Shown here one piece after another: positions 17,829-27,609 of a DNA stretch of 64,000 nucleotides. The stretch comes from Rhodococcus sp. UNC23MFCrub1.1. Lineage in GTDB: Bacteria > Actinomycetota > Actinomycetes > Mycobacteriales > Mycobacteriaceae. The notes under the pieces were generated by a model that was not told where the DNA came from, did not search any database, and saw nothing but the letters and a program-made list of their open reading frames with translations. Where the stretch lies: assembly GCF_000686025.1 (NCBI RefSeq), contig NZ_JMLQ01000012.1, positions 1 to 64,000 on the forward strand. Reading direction: 5' to 3'. The position numbers and the translations under genes are program-made. Positions within the stretch are counted from its first letter, which is position 1, and each line of letters begins with the position of its first letter.

Positions 17829-18511
17829 CTAGTTGCGCGCAGTGGTCGGAAGGAGACTTGCCTTGTCGACCTTGCGGTGGAACCGCATTCCTGCGAGGCC
17901 GCCGAGGAGCGCGCCGACGAGGCTCGCCAGTGCTGCTGCGCCCAGGGCGATGGCGCCGGCCGTTCCGATGTTGCCGTCCACCGGGATGCGCGGGAATGCA
18001 TCCAAATTGCCGAGATGTCGTACTGGCTGCCGGCGACGGACGGCGGCGACGACGGCGATGACGATCGTCCAGATCCACACCGCGAGGCCCTGGCGGATGC
18101 CGTTGAACCGAGCCATCCGGCCTGCGACGTAACCACCGCAGTAGTACGCGATCAGCAGGACTACGAGCACGGCTATTCCGCCGACCAGGCCCACTGTCTG
18201 CGTCGTGTTCGCATCTTGTGTGGCGATGTCGGCTGCCTCGTCGAGAGATGTCTGCGTCCCACCCTGACAGCAGTTCCTGCGGCGGTCAGCGCCGCGACGA
18301 GCAACACCGTCAACCCTGTCGCGGTGAGCCACCCGAAGAACGCTGAACCGAACTTCATCCCTCCGAACTGCTCCTTCTGCCGCGCCACCACCTCGCGGTG
18401 ATCGACGATCTGCTGGGACGTCAGTGGATCCGCCACCGACCTGTCGTCCGTTCCCCGAGGAGCCCCGCTGCCGTCGTCACGGAAATGCGGTCGGTCCGGT
18501 TGTGTGCTCAT
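17829..18511 (-). pseudogene. Four-helix membrane protein gene split by frameshifts
   Basis: Read across two frames this gives a familiar actinobacterial membrane protein of about 225 residues. The N-terminal part (ATG 18511) has REVVARQKEQFGGMKFGSAFFGWLTATG and a first helix. The rest (TSLDEAADIATQDANTTQTVGLVGGIAVLVVLLIAYYCGGYVAGRMARFNG ... GLAGMRFHRKVDKASLL) is in another frame. One extra G near 18257-18260 would join them. A pair of compensating one-base shifts around 18007-18040 also garbles a short loop, where another frame reads VAGSQYDI. Function of the family is unknown. The indels suggest sequence error or early decay. Confidence 0.7.
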
Positions 18512-18909
18512 CTCGGTGGTCCTTCATCGTCGAAGAAGTTGCGTTGTCGACCGTCCCGTGCCTGCTGGGGGCTCGGTCAACCCCCGCGTCGGACGCAGGG
18601 TGCTCGCGGCGTCGTTCGCGGTCTGCGTACTCGGCACCATCGCCCAGGACGAACACACCACCGCCGGTGACGACATGCAGAACGATGACGCCGCGATGAG
18701 TGGGGGTGACGCGGGGCCGACGTCCACCTGCCATCACGCCGCCCACAGGACGAGGTGGTCGGGCGAAGGTCACCGAGCGGACACCACCGGCCCCGTGTCG
18801 TCCACGACAGACCATCTCGTTTCGGGCGGCGGACTTCCCTGCGGCGGTGTCGTCGACTGCTGCCGCGGGTACAGGGCAGAATCGAGCACGCGACGCCGCA
18901 GAGGAGGGG
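18512..18909. other. Intergenic region without recognisable gene
   Basis: Neither strand offers a credible protein in these 398 bases. A GGGGG/CCCCC pair near 18567-18589 could form a weak hairpin. The 3' end provides AGAGGGG, the ribosome binding site of the following GAF/EAL gene. Confidence 0.4.
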
Positions 18910-20541
18910 ACGATGGACGACGACACCGACGATGCCCGCGGCGGGCAGCGGCCACCGCACCCGTTGGCCGGCCTGGGGGACCTGTTCCAGTGGGTGGAGG
19001 TGTGCACCGACCTGATGGCAGCAGACGGTGCCGCGGTGGTGTTCGGTGCTCCCCGCGAGCCGGACACCCACCACTTGCTGTGCGCCACCGACACCACCGC
19101 GGAGAAGATCGCGGATCTGTTCTACGTCCACGGGTCCGGACCCCACCGGGACGCGATGGTCACCGACGCTGCGCACACCGTGACGGTCACCGACCCCCGC
19201 CACCAACGGAGATGGCCACTGCTGGTGACCGAGCTGGACGCGTTGGGGGTCGGGTGGGTGCAGGCGCACCCGGTGGGACCGTCGGGGTCCGTGGTGGGCA
19301 CGGTGCAGCTCTACCGTCGACATGTGCCCAGCGCGGTCCGGGGGACGGATGCGGGCACGCAGTTCGTGACCGCGCTGGCCCGCGCCCTGGGGACCGGAGA
19401 GGCCGCTGGCGATGCCCTGACGGTGCCGCCGGATTCGGTCGGGGACGGCGCCACCGTGAACATCGCGATCGGCATCCTCGCCGCCCGCCACGCACTGACC
19501 GTGGGGGCAGCGTCGGCGATGCTCGTGACCGGGGCCGACGACCTCGACACGCTGGACGGTCTCGTCCATCGAGTGCTCGCTGCCGCTCGTGAACCTGTCG
19601 TCATCGACGACGTCACCGCATTCGTCTCCGCCTCGATCGGAGTCGCCGTGCAGCCGGTCGACGGGACCACCGTCGACGACCTGCTCCACAACGCCGACGT
19701 CGCGATGTACTCGGCGAAACAGAACGGTCGAGATCGGGCGGTCTACTTCACGGCCGAGATGGACCACGACGCCGATGTCAGAGCGACCATCCGCCACCAG
19801 CTCGCATCCGCGGTCAGAGCGCACGAATTCGAACTGCACTATCAACCCATCCGGTCCATCTCCACGGGTGCGACAGTGATGGTCGAGGCCCTCATGCGGT
19901 GGCGGCGAGACGGTGAACTGGTCACCGCGAGCGAGTTCATCACCCTTGCGACCGAGACCGGTCAACTGCGCGCCCTCGGGCACCTCGCGCTCGACTGTCT
20001 CATCGACGACGTCGCGGCCCTGTACCGGCAATTCGGTGTCGACCACCCGCGAGTCGCGTTCAATCTCTCCGTCACCGAGCTCCGAGAACGCGAGCTGATG
20101 GACAGGCTGCTGTCCTGGCACCCGGACGCCGGCTTCGACAGGATCGTCATCGAGGTCACCGAGCACGTGACCCTGATACCCGGTGATCGCGCTTTCGGTG
20201 CGCTGACGTTGCTGCAGAGACTCGGAGCGACGATCAGCATCGACGACTTCGGTACCGGGTACTCGAACCTGGAGCTGCTCGGGCGACTGAGACCAGGAAT
20301 CATCAAGATCGACCGCACCCTCACCGAACGTGCCGCCGAAGACGTTCGCGGCGAGCGGATCCTCGACGCAGCCGTGCGGCTCGCCCATGCACTCGAGGCC
20401 ACCGCGGTCATCGAGGGCGTTGGTGATGCGAGGCTGTCCGCCGTCGCCGCCGCGACCGGTGCCGAGCTGGCGCAGGGGTACTACCACGGTCACCCCATGC
20501 CCTTGCTGGACCTGATCGAGACGATCCGTGACGGCGGATGA
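18910..20541 (+). CDS. GAF / partial ANTAR / partial GGDEF / EAL chimeric c-di-GMP phosphodiesterase
   Basis: The 543-residue protein begins with a GAF-like domain (about 20-165) as found in GAF-ANTAR regulators. Residues 182-204 read as the first half of an ANTAR domain (NIAIGILAARHALTVGAASAML). Sequence then switches at about residue 205 to the second half of a GGDEF domain (DDLDTLDGLVHRVLAAAREPVV ... SIGVAV ... ADVAMYSAKQNGRDR), so the GGDEF catalytic loop is absent and no cyclase activity is expected. The C-terminal EAL domain (about 295-535) keeps EAL 325-327, N384, E414, D444/D445, K465, E501 and Q521. EGVE is EGVG, a change in the last acidic residue. AGAGGGG precedes the ATG. Confidence 0.8.
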   Translation, partial: TMDDDTDDARGGQRPPHPLAGLGDLFQWVEVCTDLMAADGAAVVFGAPREPDTHHLLCATDTTAEKIADLFYVHGSGPHRDAMVTDAAHTVTVTDPRHQRRWPLLVTELDALGVGWVQAHPVGPSGSVVGTVQLYRRHVPSAVRGTDAGTQFVTALARALGTGEAAGDALTVPPDSVGDGATVNIAIGILAARHALTVGAASAMLVTGADDLDTLDGLVHRVLAAAREPVVIDDVTAFVSASIGVAVQPVDGTTVDDLLHNADVAMYSAKQNGRDRAVYFTAEMDHDADVRATIRHQLASAVRAHEFELHYQPIRSISTGATVMVEALMRWRRDGELVTASEFITLATETGQLRALGHLALDCLIDDVAALYRQFGVDHPRVAFNLSVTELRERELMDRLLSWHPDAGFDRIVIEVTEHVTLIPGDRAFGALTLLQRLGATISIDDFGTGYSNLELLGRLRPGIIKIDRTLTERAAEDVRGERILDAAVRLAHALEATAVIEGVGDARLSAVAAATGAELAQGYYHGHPMPLLDLIETIRDGG

Positions 20542-20698
20542 AAGATCGCATACAGCAGTCGCTTTCGGTCCAGCCGCATGTAGCACCAGCGATGCGTCAG
20601 CCGGCCGTGTGACACCGGGGACTCAGAGGTCGTCGAGTGCTGCTCAGGTGGGTGCTGGGCGCCCGACCGCGTGCTGCCGCATCCACCGCGGCGTTACG

Positions 20699-20917
20699 GT
20701 GGTCGGCGACATCCTCTATTTGCACGTCACCGAGTCGAGCCAATGGGCGAAGCGTGATGCGCAGGAGTACGGCTCGGCTTTCGGACGAGACGTATTAGGC
20801 ACCCGCGTGACGAACGTGTCGGGACCCGTGGAGGTTGCGGCGGTGAACGACGAGACGATCTGGGCACAGTCGAAGGTACTGCCGATACCACCCGCGCGGG
20901 ACCGGCCGATCGTGTGA
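20699..20917 (+). CDS. Possible small hypothetical protein
   Basis: From a GTG at 20699 the frame encodes 72 residues (VVGDILYLHVTESSQWAKRD ... VLPIPPARDRPIV) with mostly G or C in third positions and mixed composition, so it might be a gene. No family is recognised, no ribosome binding site stands out, and the frame extends upstream into unconvincing sequence. It may equally be chance. The remainder of 20542-20928 holds nothing recognisable. Confidence 0.22.
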   Translation: MVGDILYLHVTESSQWAKRDAQEYGSAFGRDVLGTRVTNVSGPVEVAAVNDETIWAQSKVLPIPPARDRPIV

Positions 20918-20928
20918 TCGTCCCCGCG

Positions 20929-21776
20929 TCAGCCCATTGACTCGGCGGATGCCGGGCCCCACGACGCCAACATCGGAAGTGCCCGAGCAGTGGACGACTC
21001 GGGCTCGACGGTGTAGATGATCAAGCGTTGCTCCGGATCGAGGGGCGACACAAGAGATTCGATGCCGAACGCGAGTCGGCCTACCACGGGGTGAGCGATC
21101 ATCTTGTCGACGGACGTGCGATCCGCTACGCCGTGATCATTCCACCACCGGGCGAAGTCTCCACTTGCCAGACGTAATTCGTCGATGAGAACCGTCAATC
21201 GGGCGTCCGCGACGTGGCGTCCGACTTCGTAACGCATCGCACCCACCGCGGCCGACGCGTAATCGGACCAGTTGACGATTCGTTCCCTCGCACGCTGATC
21301 CAAGAAGAGCCAGCGCACCAACACGGCGCCCGCGTCTATCTCTGCCCCCAGGACTGCCCGCGCCAGCGTGTTGCACGCCAGGATCTCCGAGCGGCGCCCT
21401 AGGACGAGCGCAGGAACGTGGTCCATGATGGTCAGCACCCGGAGAAGACCAGGATCGGGACGCTGCGCAGACTCCCACGCACTCGAGCGTTTCCGGCGAA
21501 GCGGAGCGGCGAGATTCCGGAGGTGTGCGTCCTCGATCTCGTCGAGGCGCAAGGCCCGGCTCAAGGCGTCGACGATGTCGTCGGTGACCGTGTGCTGGCG
21601 ACCCTGCTCCAACCGGCTGTAGTGGTCGCGAGCACCGCGAGCACCGCGAGCTCCTCCTTGCGCAGGCCCGGAACGCGCCGCGGTCCGGGGAACGGCGCAA
21701 TCCCCGCCGTTGCCGGCGTGAGTGCGTCACGTCGGGACCGGAGGAATGCCCCGAGTGCGGATCTGTCTGCTGGCAC
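20929..21776 (-). pseudogene. XRE/MmyB-type transcription regulator, frameshifted
   Basis: Two frames together make a complete regulator of about 280 residues. The N-terminal XRE helix-turn-helix starts at GTG 21776 (ALGAFLRSRRDALTP ... RRVPGLRKEELAVLA). The second piece contains HYSRLEQGRQHTVTDDIVDALSRALRL and then the MmyB ligand-binding domain (ALVLGRRSEILACNTLARAVLG, VGRLAFGIESLVSPLDPEQRLIIYT). One missing G in the repeated GAGCACCGC region near 21638-21641 separates them. These regulators typically sit divergent from, and control, an oxidoreductase such as the SDR here. It may be functional if the indel is a sequencing error. Confidence 0.8.
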
Positions 21777-21804
21777 CCTGCCGAGACTACGGAGACTTCC
21801 CGGA

Positions 21805-21835
21805 CACTGCCTGGTCACGGCGTGACCAGGCAGTG
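21805..21835. promoter_or_regulatory. Perfect 31-bp palindromic operator
   Basis: Left arm 21805-21819 (CACTGCCTGGTCACG) and right arm 21821-21835 are exact reverse complements around a single G. It lies between the divergent XRE/MmyB regulator and SDR genes, 43 bp before the SDR start. It is the obvious binding site for that regulator. Confidence 0.8.
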
Positions 21836-21878
21836 CTCGCCCTGGTGCGTTTTGTGATCGCACTGTGGACTGGTCGTC

Positions 21879-22640
21879 ATGAGCAACCCAACGAATCTGT
21901 CCGACCGCACCGCCGTCGTCACCGGATCGACAAGCGGAATAGGCGCCGCTACCGCCCGCGAACTCGCGGCCCGTGGCGCCCGCGTCGTGATCACCGGGCG
22001 CGACGCCGATCGTGGTGCGCATCTGGTCGCCGAGATCGAAGGCGCCGGCGGATCCGCCGCGTTCGTGAACGGCGATCTCGCCGCGTCACCTGCCGACCTG
22101 CGTGCGCTGGCCGCCGCGTGGACCACCGCTCTCGACGGGCGGGTCGACATCCTGGTGCACAACGCGGCACTCTGCCCCGCCGTCGACACCGTGTCCCTCA
22201 CCGACGCCGATCTGGAAGCGACACTTGCCGTCAACGTCCGGGCACCGCATGTTCTCACCGCAGCCCTGGCGCCGGCAATGGCCGAACGAGGCACCGGCGC
22301 GATCGTGGTCATCGGATCGTGGATGGCCACGGTGGGCCATGCATTCGTCGGCCTGTATTCCGCCACGAAAGCGGCCGAAGCTCAGCTCGCTCGAAGCTGG
22401 GCCGCCGAGTTCGGACCGCAAGGGGTGCGAGTGAACACTGTTGCGCCGGGCGCCACGCGCACTCCGATCAACGACTCGAGTAGCGGCGTCATCAGTCAGA
22501 TGACGGCCGGCATTCCGGCCCAACGTCCGGGTAGGCCGGAAGAGATCGCGTCGGCCATCGCGTGGGTGGTCTCGGATGAGGCGGCGTACCTGCACGGGGC
22601 GACGATTCCGGTGGACGGTGGCATCACCGCAACCCGTTAG
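21879..22640 (+). CDS. Short-chain dehydrogenase/reductase
   Basis: A 253-residue classical SDR. The cofactor motif TGSTSGIG is at residues 15-22, NAA at 95-97, the catalytic serine is S147 (VVIGSWMA), and the YxxxK pair is Y160/K164. An arginine after the second beta strand (TGRDADRG) suggests NADP(H), though this is inference. The C-terminus YLHGATIPVDGGI is normal. It is divergent from an XRE/MmyB regulator with a perfect palindrome between them, an arrangement often seen for such SDRs, in which the regulator represses the dehydrogenase until a ligand binds. Substrate is unknown. Confidence 0.88.
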   Translation: MSNPTNLSDRTAVVTGSTSGIGAATARELAARGARVVITGRDADRGAHLVAEIEGAGGSAAFVNGDLAASPADLRALAAAWTTALDGRVDILVHNAALCPAVDTVSLTDADLEATLAVNVRAPHVLTAALAPAMAERGTGAIVVIGSWMATVGHAFVGLYSATKAAEAQLARSWAAEFGPQGVRVNTVAPGATRTPINDSSSGVISQMTAGIPAQRPGRPEEIASAIAWVVSDEAAYLHGATIPVDGGITATR

Positions 22641-22720
22641 GCGGCGGTGGCTGAGGTTCTCGTGGAGTGCACCTTTGCAGTTCGCCGAGTGACCCGCCGC
22701 GCACGGCTACTGTCGGACCG

Positions 22721-23623
22721 GTGACCTCGACGTGGACGACCGCAGACATCCCGGATCAGACGGGGCGGCGTTTCGTCGTGACCGGCGCCAACAGTGGCTT
22801 GGGTGCGGCCACGGCCCGAGCCCTGGGTGCTCGTGGGGCGGAGGTGGTACTCGCGTGTCGCAATACCGACAGGGGAGAGGATGTCGCCCGCGAGATCGGG
22901 CCGACTGCGACCGTTCGCGAGCTCGATCTCGCCGATCTGGCCTCCGTGAGACGCTTCGCCGACGCAACCGAGCCCTTCGACGTCCTGGTCAACAACGCCG
23001 GTGTGATGGCGCTGCCGCAGAAGAAGACGGCCGACGGTTTCGAGATGCAGTTCGGGACCAATCACCTCGGCCATTTCGCGTTGACCGGACTGCTCGTCGA
23101 CCGCATCTCCGACCGGATCGTCACGCTCTCCAGTCTCGCGCACACGAGCGGACACATCTCGATCGACGACCCCAACTTCGAGCACCGCCGCTACAGTCGC
23201 TGGGCTGCCTACGGCCAGTCCAAGTTGGCGAATCTGTTGTTCGCGTACAAGCTTCAGCGGCGCCTGTCGGAAGCGCGCTCCTCGGTCGTCTCCGTCGCGG
23301 CGCATCCCGGTATCTCGTCCACGAACCTGGCGTCCCATACCGAATCCGCCCTGGACAAGATTTTCTCGTTGGGAGCGGGCGTCATCGGTCAGAGCTCGAA
23401 CATGGGAGCATTGCCGCAGCTGTACGCGGCGACGGTCGCCGGCGTCGAGGGAGGCTCGTACATCGGACCCGACGGGTTCCGGGAGATGCGCGGCCATCCG
23501 ACAGTCGTCTCGTCCAGTAAGCGTTCGCGCGACTTGAAGCTCGCGACCGCCCTGTGGAATCTGTCCGAGCAGCTGACCGGGGTGAGCTACACGAGCCTGC
23601 GCCGGGACCCGCCGATTGTCTGA
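22721..23623 (+). CDS. Short-chain dehydrogenase (retinol-dehydrogenase-like)
   Basis: The 300-residue SDR has TGANSGLG (21-28), [34 protein letters not shown] and Y164/K168 in [12 protein letters not shown]. Together with [21 protein letters not shown] these mark the RDH/WWOX-like subgroup common in actinobacteria. It probably reduces or oxidises a lipophilic alcohol or ketone. GTG 22721 is taken as start because the cofactor motif then falls at the usual distance; an earlier GTG (22667) adds an unlikely leader. It begins 80 bp after the preceding SDR and may be separately transcribed. Confidence 0.85.
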   Translation: MTSTWTTADIPDQTGRRFVVTGANSGLGAATARALGARGAEVVLACRNTDRGEDVAREIGPTATVRELDLADLASVRRFADATEPFDVLVNNAGVMALPQKKTADGFEMQFGTNHLGHFALTGLLVDRISDRIVTLSSLAHTSGHISIDDPNFEHRRYSRWAAYGQSKLANLLFAYKLQRRLSEARSSVVSVAAHPGISSTNLASHTESALDKIFSLGAGVIGQSSNMGALPQLYAATVAGVEGGSYIGPDGFREMRGHPTVVSSSKRSRDLKLATALWNLSEQLTGVSYTSLRRDPPIV

Positions 23624-23991
23624 GGGTTCCCTGCCCGGGGGCAGCACGCTGCCGAGATGCTGGTCACCATCTGTCGCGTCACAGCGGAGACCGGCTTTGA
23701 ATCGGACTCGTGAACCGCGTGGTTCCGGCGGACCAGCCAGCACTCCGTGCAGGTCCGCCACGGTCCAGGGGAGTCCAGGCACCTGCGACAACTGCCGAAA
23801 TGCCGCTCGATGTCACGAGTTGTCACAACGTGTTCGTCACTCGTTCGATGGACTCGGGTGGTCATGGGTGGACTGTGCGCATGAATATCCACGACGGTCG
23901 GTGGACCTCCGGAGACTTCTGTGGACGGACACCGCTCGCTTCATGTCGACGTCGGAGGCGTGGAGCGTGCTGACTGCGCCCCGCACAGTGC
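23624..23991. other. Intergenic region without recognisable gene
   Basis: Nothing coding is convincing in these 368 bases. A short palindrome GTTGTCACAAC occurs near 23819-23829. The right end adjoins the first copy of the duplicated segment. Confidence 0.35.
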
Positions 23992-25121
23992 ACCGCTCGC
24001 TTCGGAATTCTCACCTGTTCACTCTTTCTGCGTGTTGTCGTGTCGTTGGCGTTGTCTGGTTCCGTAGGCGGCTTCCTTGACTGCGTCGTCGTCCTCGAGG
24101 CCGGATCCGAGGGCGCCGCCGATGGTGGCGATGGAGGCGAGGAGCCAGCTGAGTTCGAGGTAGTCGGCGACGGTCGCGCTGTGCCCGAGGGTGGAGGACA
24201 GGACGTGCGCTCGGAGGGAGAGCCAGGCGGTGAAGAGCAGCAGACCGAACAGGGCGATGTGGAGGACGGCGACGCCGGTGGTGAGGGTGATGACGGTCGC
24301 GGTGTTGTAGAGCCTGGAGCGTTCGCGTTCCTCGTCGGATTCGGGCCGTTCCCACAGTTCGTGGTCGATGACGAGCCAGAGGATGAGCGCCACCGTCGAC
24401 AGGATCGTCGCCGCACAGAGGCGCCATCCGCCCATGGTGTCGGCGAACGACCAGATGGTGCTGGTGGACAATGCGAATGCGCCGGTGGCGAAGGCGCCGA
24501 CGAGCACCTTGGACAGGCCGGTGACCAGCCGCCAGGGCCGGTTGGCTCGCACCATTCCGGAGACCAGTCGGAGCGTGCGCAGTCCCTTCGGTGCGAGGTA
24601 CCGGGTGCTGGTCTCGTGCTGTTCGGAGGGGAATCGTCTCGCGGCGCTCGTCGGTGCGAGTTCGGGTTCGCCGAGGATGCGTGCGAGGGCGAGTTCGACG
24701 ACGGTGGTGACGCGTCGAGTGAGGTCGATGCCGCCGACGGCGGCGATGGAGATCAGTGCGAACTTGTGATCGGCGCTGACCTCGCCGATGACGGGGACGG
24801 TGTTGTCGCGGCGGGGGAGGTCGGTGAGGTAGACGACGATGTCCTCGTGGTCGGAGTCGGTGTCGACGGTGTCGATCACGTCGTCGAGTGAGGCGTGTTC
24901 GTCGGATACGAGGGGTTGTCGGCGCACGGTGGTGGTCCATCGGCGGGGCGGTGATCCTCGTTCGGTGAGGCGTTGGGGTAGGTGGTCGGAGAGGTGCTCG
25001 GCGAGGTCTGCGGGTTTGCCGGGGTCGGCGATGAGCAGTACCGATACGCCGTCTCCCGCTGGACGGGTGGGTCCTTTTTCGGTGTGGGTCGTGGTCTGTC
25101 ATCGCCCGGTGCTACCCGGTC
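23992..25121. repeat. Duplicated segment, copy 1 (partner at 34979-36115)
   Basis: About 1.13 kb is nearly identical to 34979-36115 in the same orientation. Similarity starts around GCTCGCTTCG just outside the gene's 3' end and stops just past its start (GCCCGGTGCTACCCGGTCGA). The whole gene plus very short flanks was therefore copied. No insertion-sequence ends or target duplications are visible. Confidence 0.85.
24019..25102 (-). pseudogene. Conserved actinobacterial membrane protein, copy 1, frameshifted
   Basis: This is the near-identical twin of the gene at 35006-36094. The ATG at 25102 and first codons (MTDHDPHR) match copy 2. One extra base in the T-run at 25074-25078 (CCTTTTTC here, CCTTCTC in copy 2) shifts the frame, and the correct frame resumes for the remaining 340 or so codons. 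A product could start at an internal GTG (24927), giving 302 residues. The protein has a soluble N-terminal part (VVYLTDLPRRDNTVPVIGEVSADHKFALISIAAVGG) and about five membrane helices. Function is unknown. Confidence 0.8.
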
Positions 25122-25288
25122 GAGACAAGTCGAAACGTCCGAAAGACGAGCAGACCGTCAGCTGTCCGACCTTCGCCAGGGAGCTGACCGACGACGTGTG
25201 CGATCACCCGCGGGCGACCCGACTGCAGTGACGCCGATCGTCAGCTGACCCCAGGGTCGCAGAGGCTTCGGGGCGGCGAGAACATTCA

Positions 25289-26080
25289 CTACAGGGGGGT
25301 GGTTCCGTGGGCGGCGGGGGCGGGACGCCCGAGGTGATACCCCTGCAGGAGATGGGCGCCGAGACGGCGGACGGTGCGCAGTTCGGCATCGGACTCGACG
25401 CCCTCGAACACCACGGTCATGCCGAATTGCTCGGCAAGGGTCACGGTGCCGGCAGCGATGGCTGCACGCAAAGGATCGGTGTCGATGTCGTGGGTGACGA
25501 ACGCGTCGATCTTGATCATCTCGGGTCGGACGGTGATCACCTGCCGGAGCCCGGACTGCCCGGCGCCGACGTCGTCGAGGGCGATGACCACACCGGCGCC
25601 GCGTAGGTCGTTGACCCGTGTGAGGACGGTGTCGATCTCGTGGATGTGGGTGCGTTCGGAGACCTCGAGGATGATGCGACGATGTCGGGCGGCGTGGCGC
25701 AGCGGCTCGGCGAGCAAAGGGTCGTCGGTGAGCGCGGCGGGGGAGAGGTTCACCGCGAGGAACATTCCCGGCGGGAACGATGCCGCTTCGTTCAGAGCGG
25801 AGAGCAGCGCGGCGCCTTCGAGTGCCCCGGACAGTCCGCTCTGCGCTGCGGTGTCGAACCACTCCGCGGGGCACGCGGTTCCGGTGGGGAACCGCGAGAG
25901 CGCTTCGTAGCCGACGACGTTCAGGTCTGCGGCGTCGACGATGGGTTGGAACACCATGGTGGGTCCGCCGCGACGTACAAGGTCGCAGATGTCATCAGCG
26001 GTGACCGGCCGCTGCTGGGCGCGGCCGGAGCGGCTTCCGTCCCCGTCGAAATCAGTCACCGGGAACGCTTGCTCGCACAC
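25289..26080 (-). CDS. Stand-alone EAL-domain c-di-GMP phosphodiesterase
   Basis: A 263-residue protein that is essentially one EAL domain. All usual catalytic positions are present: EAL at 59-61 (GYEALSRF), N111 (AVNLSP), E139 (ILEVSER), D169/D170 (ALDDVGAG), K190 (MIKIDAF), E226 and E229 (FEGVES), and Q246 (LQGYHLGRP). Hydrolysis of c-di-GMP to pGpG is expected. Unlike the chimeric EAL protein at 18910-20541, it has no N-terminal sensor. The GTG at 26080 is a tentative start; no ribosome binding site is obvious and a GTG about 26 codons later is possible. Confidence 0.82.
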   Translation of the reverse strand: MCEQAFPVTDFDGDGSRSGRAQQRPVTADDICDLVRRGGPTMVFQPIVDAADLNVVGYEALSRFPTGTACPAEWFDTAAQSGLSGALEGAALLSALNEAASFPPGMFLAVNLSPAALTDDPLLAEPLRHAARHRRIILEVSERTHIHEIDTVLTRVNDLRGAGVVIALDDVGAGQSGLRQVITVRPEMIKIDAFVTHDIDTDPLRAAIAAGTVTLAEQFGMTVVFEGVESDAELRTVRRLGAHLLQGYHLGRPAPAAHGTTPL

Positions 26081-26633
26081 GGCGCCGCACCGGCGGGCGG
26101 AACGAGCTCACGTGGACTGCAGCCTGCGGCGCATCGTGTCGGGTCTGAGAGATGAGGACGTGGTACCCCCCATTCGCAGAACGGATGCACCACCCCTGAA
26201 AGGGTGACAAGCACAAACTCTGCTGGCCATGCCCGCCGTAGGAATGACGTCCCGTCACGCCGAAAGCGGCACGCCGGAACCGGCTACGCACCGGGACGGT
26301 GGGGACACGCGTGGTGATTGCCGAGGACGGCTCGGGAACTGACACCCTCCGAGTAGCACCGACGATGCGGCCCTGCTCACGATGCCCATTCCCGGGCAGC
26401 GTCGCGGCGACCTCGCCGCCGAGGACCGGGGCGATATATTCGGCCGGCCCCGATTCGTTCAACATGTCAGCAGTGAAGCAGGCACCCGCGCCAGGCAATG
26501 CGTCGGGTCACGACCACTCCTGAGCCTCATGCCCGATTGCACGAAGATCGTCGACTCGCTCAGTTCGGGGAAATGCCGGAGGCGTGCTCGTGCGCCACCT
26601 GTGAAGTCACCGGACGAGAGGAATGGCGGCCCT
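26081..26633. other. Intergenic region without recognisable gene
   Basis: About 550 bases contain only doubtful frames. One minus-strand frame (26052-26498) overlaps the EAL gene start and lacks any family resemblance. The stretch upstream of the EAL gene presumably includes its promoter. No riboswitch, including a c-di-GMP type, could be recognised. Confidence 0.35.
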
Positions 26634-26682
26634 CCGGCCCTGCCCGCACGCCGCCTCCGATCTGATGTGCGGGCAGGGCCGG
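26634..26682 (-). terminator. Long perfect hairpin downstream of the hydrolase gene
   Basis: Arms 26634-26649 and 26667-26682 pair perfectly over 16 bp (CCGGCCCTGCCCGCAC with its complement), with a 17-nt loop. It lies about 140 bp past the minus-strand hydrolase stop. It is the strongest terminator-like structure in the window, without a U-tract. Confidence 0.65.
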
Positions 26683-26820
26683 ATCCCCCGGTAGGACGCG
26701 CCGCGACCCTCCCGCGACACCGGGACAGTCGTCACCACGCAGCGGGTTCGCCGGGGGCCGGTCGAGGTCGCCGGCGAATGGTGACCCGCGATCGACATGC
26801 ACTGGTCGGACCTTTGAGAA

Positions 26821-27609
26821 TCATCCTCTCTCGGTGCGGTCGAGAATCAATCGAGTGGCTTCTCGAGGTGCGTCCCACTGCGGAAAGTGACCGCATCGCT
26901 CGAACCAGTGCAGAACGGCATCGGGGAACAGCTCCGAAGCGCGCGCCGCTTGCTTCGGCACTGTCACCAGATCTCGTCGTCCCCAACCGATCGTGACCCG
27001 CCCGGGCACTGTGCCGGGCGAGGCGCCTTCCTGCTTCGGCCCATGGATGAGGGCATCGAGAGCGGCCCCGGTCGACGGGGAGTCGGCGAGCCCTCGCACG
27101 TCGGGCAACACGGTGTCGCGCGGGAGCGCCCATGGCCGCGCGGACAATTGAGCGAGCAGCAGGGTCCTTCCCGCAGGGTTGCCCAGAAGTGCAGGCAGGA
27201 AACGCCGCAACAATTTGACAAGGGCTATCGACGGCCGGAGTGTGGCGCCGAAGACAGCACGTTCGCGGTCGCTCCAGAAACCGCCGGGGTCGAGTGCCAC
27301 GGTGTCGCCGCCGACTCCCCGTCGAGCAAGTTCGAGGACGATTCGACCGCCCATCGACTGACCGGCGGTGGAAATGCCACCCAGATCGTGTTCGCGAATG
27401 AAGTCCGCGACGGAGTCGGCGAGAGCAGCGATCGATACTTCGCCCGTCAACGGCGGCGTGTCGCCGAACCCCGGTAGGTCGACCGCGATGACGTCACGGT
27501 GTTCCGCCAGTTCGTCGATGATCGGGGACCAGGATCGCCATCCGACGCCCAAGCCGTGCACCAGCAACAGCGGGCTGCCATGTCCGAATCTGACATAATT
27601 TAGCGTCAT
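26821..27609 (-). CDS. Alpha/beta hydrolase
   Basis: The 262-residue protein has the oxyanion segment LLLVHGLGVGWRSW, the nucleophile elbow GQSMGG, an aspartate in IGWGRRDLVTVP and the catalytic histidine in CGHFPQWDAP, a complete hydrolase triad. It resembles small esterases or C-C hydrolases, but no substrate is evident. The ATG at 27609 (MTLNYVRFGHGSP) is chosen since the conserved fold starts at once; the frame continues upstream through arginine-rich sequence. It stands alone between a hairpin terminator and the 298-bp gap after the siderophore operon. Confidence 0.82.
   Translation of the reverse strand: MTLNYVRFGHGSPLLLVHGLGVGWRSWSPIIDELAEHRDVIAVDLPGFGDTPPLTGEVSIAALADSVADFIREHDLGGISTAGQSMGGRIVLELARRGVGGDTVALDPGGFWSDRERAVFGATLRPSIALVKLLRRFLPALLGNPAGRTLLLAQLSARPWALPRDTVLPDVRGLADSPSTGAALDALIHGPKQEGASPGTVPGRVTIGWGRRDLVTVPKQAARASELFPDAVLHWFERCGHFPQWDAPREATRLILDRTERG

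Noticed and set aside
26052..26498. 148-codon minus-strand frame upstream of the EAL gene
   Set aside because: It overlaps the EAL gene start, resembles no family and has no good ribosome binding site.
26081..26633. c-di-GMP riboswitch upstream of the EAL gene
   Set aside because: No stretch matched the conserved GEMM core by eye on either strand.
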